Below, one piece after another: positions 1 through 6,900 of a stretch of DNA of 8,190 nucleotides. Positions within the stretch are counted from its first letter, which is position 1. Each line of letters opens with the position of its first letter. Origin of the DNA: Planctomycetota bacterium (GTDB taxonomy: Bacteria > Planctomycetota > Planctomycetia > Isosphaerales > Isosphaeraceae); NCBI GenBank assembly GCA_021807585.1, contig JAKBCQ010000072.1, positions 1 to 8,190 of the forward strand, in the 5' to 3' direction. The position numbers and the translations under genes are program-made. The notes beneath the pieces were generated by a model, which searched no databases, was not told the origin of the DNA, and saw only the letters and a list, made by a program, of their open reading frames with translations.

Positions 1-255
1 GGTCGCGAAGGCGAGTTGACGAATGAAGCGGCGGTAATCGTCTCGATTCTTGAACGAGAGAGCGAGCGGCTGCCGCGCGACGACGGTCGCGCTTAATCCT
101 CGGCCGAACCAAGGGACCGCGCCGAGGCGCTCGGCGCCCTGGTAATACCCGAGGATTTCGAGCGGGGGATCGGACAATTCGGCGCCGATTTCGCGTTTTC
201 GATCGAGCTGTTTCAGCACCTCTTCGATCGTCGCACATAAATCATTTTCTATCAT
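1..255 (-). CDS. Hypothetical protein, N-terminal part (cut by window edge)
   Basis: Reading the minus strand from an ATG at 255-253 gives 85 codons open to the window edge. The product begins MIENDLCATIEEVLKQLDRK and continues through segments such as EILGYYQGAERLGAVPWFGR. Third positions are mostly G or C and the residue mix is that of a soluble protein, with an amphipathic start rich in Glu, Leu and Lys and a later Trp/Phe/Gly patch. This looks like real coding sequence. There is no signal peptide, so a cytoplasmic protein is likely. No good Shine-Dalgarno sequence precedes the ATG, and the frame stays open some way upstream, so the start is provisional. I do not recognise the family. The gene is divergent from the PEP-CTERM gene, with a long gap between them. 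Confidence 0.6.
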   Translation of the reverse strand, partial: MIENDLCATIEEVLKQLDRKREIGAELSDPPLEILGYYQGAERLGAVPWFGRGLSATVVARQPLALSFKNRDDYRRFIRQLAFAT

Positions 256-1200
256 GATGAATTCATTTGTTTTGGTATGGGACCGGTCGAGGAGGCGAGT
301 GGAGCGTTCGACGTAAGCAGGCGCACGGCGTCGGCGATTGTCATTCGGCGAGGCGAGTGTAATCGAAGACGGGTCGATGAGAAGGGGGTCGCGGCGGGAT
401 TCGTGGTACAAAATTTGCTCAATAATGGAATGATGATTTTTTGCGACACTCCTTCCATGCATGGATCGGGATGCGAGTTTTTTTTAGTCGTGAAAGTCAC
501 GCGGAGCGAACTGTGACGTAGGTTAATCGCTACGAAAGGAAATCGCGCGGTCGCTTGAGAGAGAATTTTCCTGAAAAACGACGCTCGATTATCTTTATGA
601 GGGATTTTGTTACGCACGCCGTCGGAAGGATTCCTGGTTCACTCCGATTTACGTCTGACCGGATTCGATCTTATCGGGAATAAATTCCCTGCGACGAGTC
701 CATCTGATTTTGTTTCGATCGAGCACGGTTTCGCGGTCGTCGAACGTTATGACGCGATCGCGCGGTTCGATACGATACGGAGAAAATGGGTCCGAAAGAT
801 CACCTTGATCTTGAAATCAAGATGTAAGCCAAGGTTTTGATAAGCCCTGGTTTCGCTAAGCTTTGCCGTCGATTTATCGGGGCAAGGTGGGTTTCGCTCC
901 CTGCGCGTCGCTCCGAAAGACCTTCAATATTCTATCACGCGAGCAATCTAAAATGAAGTCATTCTACCAAACAGTCCTGCATGCATGTGAAAATGAAAAT
1001 TCTTGGTTAAAATCGAATATTCTGTCTTGTTCGGTTTTCGTGATCATGCTACATGTAACGAAGTATGCGATTCGTTCGCTTTTGTATTGGAATGGAAGCG
1101 TTCGGTTTTTTTTCGGATCGGTGTCGGACGGGTCGGAGTCAAGGATTTTGAACGACCCCTGTTTCGCCAAGAACGGTTAACTTCTCGGAAGGATGCACCA
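256..1200. other. Long stretch without a convincing gene
   Basis: About 945 bases separate the divergent genes at 255 and 1201. Several short open frames exist on both strands, but none has a plausible ribosome binding site, a consistent third-position G/C bias or recognisable protein character. The part from about 900 to 1130 is visibly richer in A and T than the surrounding genes. Small palindromes occur: a perfect 12-base one at 454-465 (TCCATGCATGGA), GGGAAT/ATTCCC arms at 676-689, and CTTGAT/ATCAAG arms at 804-821. None has a run of T behind it. The promoter of the PEP-CTERM gene should lie in the right half, but I found no -35/-10 pair good enough to name. A small RNA or a decayed gene cannot be excluded. 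Confidence 0.5.
1187..1193 (+). promoter_or_regulatory. Ribosome binding site of the PEP-CTERM gene
   Basis: GGAAGGA lies seven bases before the ATG at 1201. The open frame runs upstream to an earlier ATG at 1003. This site, together with the signal peptide that starts exactly at 1201, settles the start at 1201. Confidence 0.75.
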
Positions 1201-1815
1201 ATGAGATTATCAATTCGTTTGCTTTCTTTGACCGCCGTCGCCTTGTTGGCGGCCGGCACACAGTCTTACGCGGCTTTCGGCGATTTTTCCTTTGCGACCA
1301 CGGCTTCGATCGCCGGCGGAACCGCGGGATCGTCGGTTTCGGACACGGTTGGATCGAGTACGATTACGCTGGCGGGGAGTACGGGTTCGACGAACGCGTC
1401 GGGCACGGGAACTTTCATCAATTTCGGTACGAATTCGGTCGCAACCACGTTGTCGACGGGATCGAATACCTTCCCGGCGACCAAGTTCGAGTTGTTCCTC
1501 GCGATCACCTCGGGCGGTCAAACGGTCACCGGCGACGTTTTCGGATCGTTTAGCGGAACCGTGACCCCGTCCGCGAATGACGTCACCGTTTCTCTCACAT
1601 CGTGGCCTTCGTCACTCACGGTTGGTGGAACGATGTTTGAGTTGTCAAACTTCCAGGTCACTCAATCGACCTTGAACGGCGCTCCGGGATCGTTCAGCGC
1701 TCACGTGCAAGCCGTTTCGGTTCCCGAGCCGACCTCGATCGCGCTTTTGGGACTCGGTGGCGTCGGCGCTTTCGGCGTCTTCCGTCGTCGTAAAGCCCTT
1801 TGTGGAGCGTGCTGA
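1201..1815 (+). CDS. PEP-CTERM sorting domain-containing protein
   Basis: This is a 204-residue exported protein. Residues 1-24 form a signal peptide with a basic start, a Leu/Ala-rich core and a likely cut after Ser-Tyr-Ala (residue 24). Residues 25-173 are rich in Ser, Thr, Gly and Val, have no Cys, and look like beta-strand surface-protein sequence of no named family. The C-terminus is a PEP-CTERM signal: Val-Pro-Glu-Pro at 174-177, a hydrophobic Gly/Leu/Val segment at about 179-194, then Arg-Arg-Arg-Lys at 195-198. In known systems an exosortase (EpsH/XrtA-like) recognises this tail and processes it at the membrane; no exosortase gene is in this window. The tail runs on unusually for six more residues after the basic cluster, including two Cys. 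A good ribosome binding site precedes the start, and a strong palindrome begins 25 bases after the stop. The mature protein's role is unknown; surface or matrix association is inferred from the anchor type. Confidence 0.88.
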   Translation: MRLSIRLLSLTAVALLAAGTQSYAAFGDFSFATTASIAGGTAGSSVSDTVGSSTITLAGSTGSTNASGTGTFINFGTNSVATTLSTGSNTFPATKFELFLAITSGGQTVTGDVFGSFSGTVTPSANDVTVSLTSWPSSLTVGGTMFELSNFQVTQSTLNGAPGSFSAHVQAVSVPEPTSIALLGLGGVGAFGVFRRRKALCGAC

Positions 1816-1840
1816 TATCATCGCGTGATTTCCAGGGTGA

Positions 1841-1872
1841 AAGCGTCGCCGGTCGGCCGACCGGCGACGCTT
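1841..1872 (+). terminator. Perfect 32-base palindrome, probable terminator of the PEP-CTERM gene
   Basis: The 16-base arm AAGCGTCGCCGGTCGG is followed directly by its exact reverse complement. In RNA this would be a very stable hairpin closed by a GGCC or similar loop. It starts 25 bases after the stop codon at 1815. The following bases are A/T-rich, with a T run at about 1881-1885, so there is no classic T tract directly behind the stem. It is the first of three related hairpins, preceded by the shared leader TGATTTCCAGGGTGA at 1826-1840. Confidence 0.65.
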
Positions 1873-1989
1873 AAATTCATTTTTGATCCCACCCGCGAAT
1901 CAACTGGATTTGACTCTCACGATTTTGGATCTATGATTCCGACGGGTCCGCAATAATTGAGATGATTCGGTCGATGAAGACCGCTCTGT

Positions 1990-2070
1990 TTTTATTTATG
2001 CTCGCTAGTCTGTCCGTTTGATTCCCAGGGTGAGGGCGTCGCCGGTTGGGTGGCCGGCGACGCCTTTCTT
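1990..2070 (+). repeat. 81-base direct repeat, copy 1
   Basis: This unit matches 2094-2174 at 79 of 81 positions with an offset of 104 bases. The differences are T1997/C2101 and T2047/C2151. It contains the words GCTCGCTAGTCTGTCCGTTT, then the leader TGATTCCCAGGGTGA (2019-2033), then a hairpin (2034-2065). Bases 1964-1974 and 2073-2083 before the two units are also similar, so the duplication may once have been slightly longer. No coding function is seen. Confidence 0.9.
2034..2065 (+). terminator. Hairpin inside repeat copy 1
   Basis: The arms GGCGTCGCCGG (2035-2045) and CCGGCGACGCC (2054-2064) pair perfectly. Two inner U-G pairs leave a GGGT tetraloop, and an outer G-U pair closes the base. 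A T-rich stretch, TTTCTT, follows at 2065-2070. The shape is that of an intrinsic terminator for plus-strand transcription. It has the same 32-base span as the palindrome at 1841-1872. Confidence 0.6.
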
Positions 2071-2093
2071 AAGATTCAATCGAAAACGTATTG

Positions 2094-2174
2094 TTTTATT
2101 CATGCTCGCTAGTCTGTCCGTTTGATTCCCAGGGTGAGGGCGTCGCCGGTCGGGTGGCCGGCGACGCCTTTCTT
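2094..2174 (+). repeat. 81-base direct repeat, copy 2
   Basis: This is the second unit, separated from the first by 23 bases. It carries the same leader at 2123-2137 and hairpin at 2138-2169. It ends about 165 bases before the DUF6807 start codon, so the pair of repeats isolates that gene from the PEP-CTERM gene upstream. Confidence 0.9.
2138..2169 (+). terminator. Hairpin inside repeat copy 2
   Basis: This has the same 11-base GC-rich arms as copy 1. Here one inner pair is C-G (C2151) where copy 1 has U-G, so the single change within the hairpin keeps the pairing. TTTCTTTCT follows at 2169-2177, a better T-rich tail than either other copy has. It is probably a terminator for transcripts arriving from the left. 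Confidence 0.65.
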
Positions 2175-2340
2175 TCTCGTTCCGATCGCCGCTTCTTGAG
2201 ATTGTTGATTATTATTAATGTTGAAGTTACCTAAATGTTTTTTCCTGAATAAGTCTTCTCGACAATTGATTCTCGGTTCGAAACACGCTATCAAGGGACC
2301 GATCGGATACCTCCCCTGATTCTTTCGGCGAGTTCGTACC

Positions 2341-3567
2341 ATGAATCGCAACACGACGATTTGGTTGCTCGTTTTCGGCATCGCCGCGGCCGCTCCCGCG
2401 ATTATTTCCGCCTCGGCGCGCGCCTCCGCGCCGCCACGGCGTTTCCGCGTCGTTAATACGATCGACGCCGATTTGAAAGCCGTTCCCGTCGTCGCCGACA
2501 TCCCCTCGATCGAACCCGGCGGCTATCGCCTCGAATCGGCGGATCGCTCGCTCGGTTTCGACGTCGAGATCTTTCGTGAAGGCGATCAGACAAAACTCGC
2601 CGCGGTTATCCCCGCGGTCGCCGCCAAGTCCAATGTCGAATTCGAACTCAGACCTTCGTCGAGCAGATCACGAGGGTTATCGATCGAACGCGACGACGAG
2701 GGGCTGGCGATCACGATCGACGCCAAACCGTTCACTCGCTATATCGCCAAATCGGGTCCCAAACCCTATTTTTTCCCCGTCATCGGTCCGACCGGAGCGC
2801 GCTACACGCGAGCGTACCCGATGGAAAACATCGCCGGCGAGGATCGCGATCATCCCCATCAACGATCGTTCTGGTTCACACATGGCAGCGTGAATGGAAT
2901 CGACTTTTGGGCCGAGCAAAAAGGACATGGATTCATCGACATGACTTCGCTTGATCATGTGGTGAACGGCGCGCGATTCGGCGGATTCGAGTCGACCGAT
3001 CGTTGGCTCGCCGCCGATCATCAAACGCCCGTCTGCGATGATCGCCGCGTTTTCCGCTTTTTTGTGACCGACGATTCGCGCATTATCGACTCCGAAATCA
3101 CGCTCACCGCGACATACAATCCCGTCGTCTTCGGCGACACCAAGGAAGGCGCGTTCGGCCTACGTGTCGCCTCTTCGATGGACGCCGCCCGTAAGGGAGG
3201 CGGAACGATCACCAACGCCGAGGGGCTGACGAACGACGCCGCGTGGGGCAAGCCGTCCCCGTGGGTCGATTACACGGGGCCCGTCGAGGGAAAGACCGTC
3301 GGGATCGCGATCCTCAATCATCCTTCGAGCTTCCGTCATCCCACTCCCTGGCACGTGCGGCCGTACGGCCTTTTCGCCGCCAATCCGTTCGGCGATCACG
3401 ATTTCAAGCTGGGGCGATCGGGAGCTTTCACGCTCGATAAAGGGCGATCGATCACGCTTCGATACCGAGTGATTTTCCATCAAGGATCGACCGAACAATC
3501 GCACGTGAATTCTTTGTATCAAGCTTACGCCCACCCTCCCGCGATCCGGCCGATCAACCTTAAATGA
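2341..3567 (+). CDS. DUF6807 ('PmoA family') secreted protein
   Basis: This is a 408-residue protein. Residues 1-30 are a signal peptide with a Trp/Leu/Val/Ala core and a likely cut near Ala-Ser-Ala at 28-30. The rest matches the DUF6807 family, which annotation often calls 'PmoA family' although nothing ties it to methane oxidation. Family-like blocks visible here are YFFPVIGPTG (143-152), RAYPM (157-161), EDRDHPHQRSFWFTHG (167-182) with clustered His and Asp, GIDFWAE (186-192), AAWGKPSPWVDYTGP (300-314) and HPTPWHVRPYGLFAANPFG (333-351). The conserved His, Asp and Trp residues suggest a polar ligand or metal site, but no reaction is established that I can name. The protein likely acts in the periplasm. 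The start has only a weak ribosome binding site. The gene lies 420 bases before the PVC-type haem protein on the same strand. DUF6807 genes often sit beside such proteins and sugar-processing genes, so a carbohydrate role is inferred. Confidence 0.85.
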   Translation: MNRNTTIWLLVFGIAAAAPAIISASARASAPPRRFRVVNTIDADLKAVPVVADIPSIEPGGYRLESADRSLGFDVEIFREGDQTKLAAVIPAVAAKSNVEFELRPSSSRSRGLSIERDDEGLAITIDAKPFTRYIAKSGPKPYFFPVIGPTGARYTRAYPMENIAGEDRDHPHQRSFWFTHGSVNGIDFWAEQKGHGFIDMTSLDHVVNGARFGGFESTDRWLAADHQTPVCDDRRVFRFFVTDDSRIIDSEITLTATYNPVVFGDTKEGAFGLRVASSMDAARKGGGTITNAEGLTNDAAWGKPSPWVDYTGPVEGKTVGIAILNHPSSFRHPTPWHVRPYGLFAANPFGDHDFKLGRSGAFTLDKGRSITLRYRVIFHQGSTEQSHVNSLYQAYAHPPAIRPINLK

Positions 3568-3587
3568 TCGACCGGTATCGCTTAAGG
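3558..3587 (+). terminator. Imperfect hairpin over the DUF6807 stop codon
   Basis: CCTTAA at 3558-3563 pairs with TTAAGG at 3582-3587. After one A-C mismatch the stem continues with TGAT against ATCG, leaving an 8-base loop. It spans the stop codon at 3565-3567 and no T tract follows, so it is a weak terminator candidate at best. Confidence 0.3.
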
Positions 3588-3987
3588 CGCGAGGGGAGCG
3601 GCGTCGATCCGGAAGCCGCCGCGCTATTCGTTATCGTTCACTTTTGCATTACATATTTGAATGCATGTATTTATCATGTACAAATGAAGGCGGAGCGGAT
3701 CGGTCGTCGATTGATCTCTGATCGTCATGCGCCGCGGGCGATTCGATCTTGGGCCGAACGCCTCGGCGGTCGATTCGTAAAACAAGTGTGATTGATTCGC
3801 TATCATCGGAACGGCGCGCGCGGCGTGCGAGCGCCCGCGAGCGAATCCGCCGGGACGATTCGGCGACAATCCCGGCCGAAAAGGGAATCTCTTGAGATTC
3901 GCCGCCAGGTCGTCGACAATACGAACCGATCGACCCGCCCCGTGAACTCGGAAACGATCTCGTGCGAGATCGCCGAGCGACCTCCTC
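3568..3987. other. 420-base gap between the DUF6807 and haem-protein genes
   Basis: No convincing gene is seen. A 75-codon frame opens at 3564 overlapping the DUF6807 stop (ATGA), but its product is Arg-rich and then reads straight through an A/T-rich patch, with no ribosome binding site. The A/T-rich patch at about 3640-3690 contains TGCATT/AATGCA arms and stands out from the GC-rich surroundings. It may hold a promoter, but no well-spaced hexamer pair is clear and it lies some 300 bases before the next start. The gap suggests the two genes need not share a transcript. Confidence 0.45.
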
Positions 3988-6900
3988 ATGACGAAGCCGG
4001 CCATGAAACCACACCGAATCGCTCAGGTATTTTTATATTTATTTCTTGGTTCGATCACGGCGTTCGCCGCGGACTCTCCCGACGTCGCGACGTATCGCCG
4101 TCCCGCGGGGGTGAAGGTGGAGATCGCCGCGTCCGAGCCGCTCGTGATCAACCCCGTGACGATGACGTTCGGGCCCGACGCGCGGCTTTACGTGAGCGAG
4201 TGGACCCCCGGAGACGGTCCCAACGATCGGATCCGCGTTCTCACCGATCGCGACGGCGACGGTCGGTTCGACGATTCTCAAATCTATATGGATCGGCTCG
4301 AGCTTCCCGCGGGAATCCTCTTTTGGGATTCGTGGACGTACGTCACGCTCAATCACGACGTCGTGCGCTTTCAAGACCGCGACGGCGACGGCAAGTTCGA
4401 AACCCGCGAGACGATCGCGACGGGTTTCGGCAACGACAACTCGCATCATCGCGTATCGGGCATGATGATAGGATTAGACGGTTATTTGTATTTGACGACG
4501 GGGGACAGCGACGCGCACGCGCGGGGATCCGACGGAAGCGAGGCGGTCGTGTTGCGATCGGGGGGCGTGTTTCGATGCAAGCCCGACGGCACGCGGATGG
4601 AGAACGTCGCGTTCGGCATGCGCAATCCGTGGGGAAACGTTTCGTTCGACGATGAATTCCAGATCTTTCACACCGATAACGACAACGAGGGCTCTCCCGG
4701 GTTCACGGGATGCCGGTTGTTGCACGTCGTCGAAAGAGGGGATTACGGCTGGAGACTCCGCGAAGGCGCCCGCTGTTGCGCTCCCGATTTTGAACGAGCC
4801 GGCTGGAACGGCGGCCGACCGGGACGCCTCGGCCTCCTCGCCGAAACGGGGCGAGGCGCTCCCGCGGGGCTCCACGTGCTCAACTCGGCGGCCTTCCCTC
4901 AAGAATATCAAAATTTGCTCGTTTACCCCGACGTCTTCCGAAAATCGACCCGCGCTTATAAGATCAAGCATTTGGGAGCGACGTATCGAGTCGCCGAGGA
5001 GTTCGAACTCCTCGCCTCCGACGACCCGCTTTACCGTCCCGACGACGCCGAGGTCGGGCCCGACGGAGCGCTTTACGTCTCGGATTGGAGGACCGATTCG
5101 GGAGGCGCGGGAAGGCTTTCGGGAAACGGCGACAAGGGAAGGATTTATCGCCTCACCTGGGGAGGTACCGATCGCCGACCCGCGATCAAAACATTCTCGC
5201 GCAATCGCATGATTGAACTTGTAAAAAAATCCGATTCGGATTTGATCGCGGCTTTGGAATCAACGGATTTCGCGATTCGACGAACCGCCTCGCTCGAGTT
5301 GATTCGCCGCGGGATCAAGGACGTCGGCCCGCTCGCAGCGGTTGCGGTCGATCGATCGAAGCCGATCGCGGCGCGCCGGCACGCGGTCGAATTGTTGATC
5401 TTTCAGGCGCCCGATCGTATCGGTTCGTTCTGGAAATCGTGGATGACCGATCCCGACGCGTCGATCCGCCGGATCGCGTTCGAGGGCGCCTCACGGCAAA
5501 ACGACGCGGGAGCTTGGATCGACGCGACGCTCGGATTCGATGAGAAAGCGGAAAAAGACCCGCGCGTCGAGCGCGGCTGGGCCCTCGCCGCGGGACGAGC
5601 CGCGTCGCTTTTGCTACGGAATCCCAACGATCCAGACGCCGCCGAGAAGCGAGCCGGCGCGGTCGCCGATCGATTGCTCGATCTGGGCGATCGATCGCTC
5701 CAGGACGACGCGTGGCTTCGCGACGCCGCGACCCGCGGGCTCGAAGCGATCGGTCCCCTGGCGTTGAACGCGACGGTGCGTCGGATCGTCGACGACGCGC
5801 CGAAATCGAGCCGCGAGGCTGCACTTTTCGCCCTTGAAGGTTGGAGAAACGGCGCGGCGTCGGCGACGGTGATGAAACTCGCGACGACGTCCGAACCGCT
5901 CGCCCCAAGCGATCGCGTCGCGCTCTTTCGCGTCCTTCGCGAGCTTGTCCCCGAGGTCAACGCCGGGGCGCTTGCCGAATGGCTCGAACGAACCGAGATC
6001 GATTCGGCCGAGCCCAAAGTCGAGGCGATGCGGGTGCTCGCGGCGCTCGGCGCCAAGGCGTTTCCCGCGTATCGTGCGATCCTTCCCAAATTACTCGCGG
6101 ATAAGCACGCGTCGACGCGTCTCGAGGCGCTCAGGGTCGCGGGGATGATCGGGACCGAGCCGATCGAGCGAGCGATCGCCGCGATCGCCGCGAACGAATC
6201 CGCCGGGATCGACGAACGTCGCCTCGCGGTCGAATCGCTCGGCAGGCTTAAGACGAGGGGAATCGCGCCAAAACTTGCCGAGATGTTCAAAAGCCAGAAA
6301 GATTCGCGTCTAAAAATTGAGATATTGATTGCGCTTTCACAATTGGATTCGAAACTCGCCGTCGCCGCGGCGCGGTCGGTTCTGGGAGATTCCGACGACG
6401 AGTTGAGGGGTCGCGGGATCGCGATATTGGGGGGTAACGAGGCGACCGCGCTCGACGTGGCGCGGGCGTATAACGCGGGAAAGCTCCCCCCGTCCGATCT
6501 TTCCCGAGTGATCGACGCGGCGCGGCGCTATTCGACCCCCGAGATCGAACGCGAGATGCAAAAGCTGATGAAAGACCGGCTCCTCGCCGCGCCCCAGGGG
6601 GAAGAAGCAAAACGGCTCCGTGAATTCGTTTCGCGTCAGGGAAACGCGATGCGCGGCCGCGAGATCTTCCTCGACGCGAAAAAAGCGGGCTGCGCGACAT
6701 GCCACCGGCTTGAAGGGATCGGCGGATCGATCGGTCCCGATCTCACCAGAAGTTGGCAAACGCTTTCTTTTGATAAGCGAGTGGAATCCATTCTTGAACC
6801 TTCGCGCGAAATCAAAGAAGGCTACGCAACCTACAAGGTGGCGAGCAAAGACGGCCGAGTCGTCTCGGGTCTGTTGCTTTCCGATAAACCCGACGGAGTG

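Noticed and set aside
252..617. 121-codon minus-strand frame overlapping the start of the left-edge gene
   Set aside because: Its composition is mixed and not protein-like, with no codon bias. Its end overlaps the better-supported gene read in another frame.
804..821. CTTGAT/ATCAAG hairpin as a terminator
   Set aside because: The stem is only six bases, no T tract follows, and there is no gene upstream on that strand for it to terminate.
863..1180. 105-codon plus-strand frame before the PEP-CTERM gene
   Set aside because: It starts in poor context without a ribosome binding site, crosses A/T-rich DNA with no codon bias, and its product has no recognisable feature.
1826..2174. CRISPR-like repeats
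   Set aside because: There are only three units, with spacers of very different length (about 146 and 57 bases), no cas genes, and repeats that carry a terminator-like hairpin.
2109..2501. 130-codon minus-strand frame covering the second repeat and the DUF6807 start
   Set aside because: Half of it is antisense to the DUF6807 signal peptide and the rest reads through the hairpin repeat. No ribosome binding site or domain was seen.
2341..3567. Particulate methane monooxygenase subunit, as the 'PmoA family' name suggests
   Set aside because: The protein is a soluble, secreted DUF6807 protein without the transmembrane helices of PmoA. The database name is misleading.
3564..3791. Small gene translationally coupled to DUF6807 through an ATGA overlap
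   Set aside because: The overlap looks attractive, but the product is Arg-rich, has no ribosome binding site and runs through an A/T-rich patch without coding bias.
3792..4655. 287-codon open frame on the plus strand overlapping the start of the haem-protein gene
   Set aside because: The product is an Arg-rich low-complexity sequence typical of an out-of-frame reading of GC-rich DNA. The overlapping frame encodes clear propeller motifs.
5403..6290. 295-codon open frame on the minus strand inside the haem-protein gene
   Set aside because: It is a Ser/Ala/Arg-rich shadow of the HEAT-repeat region with no family signature, and it exists because high GC removes stop codons.
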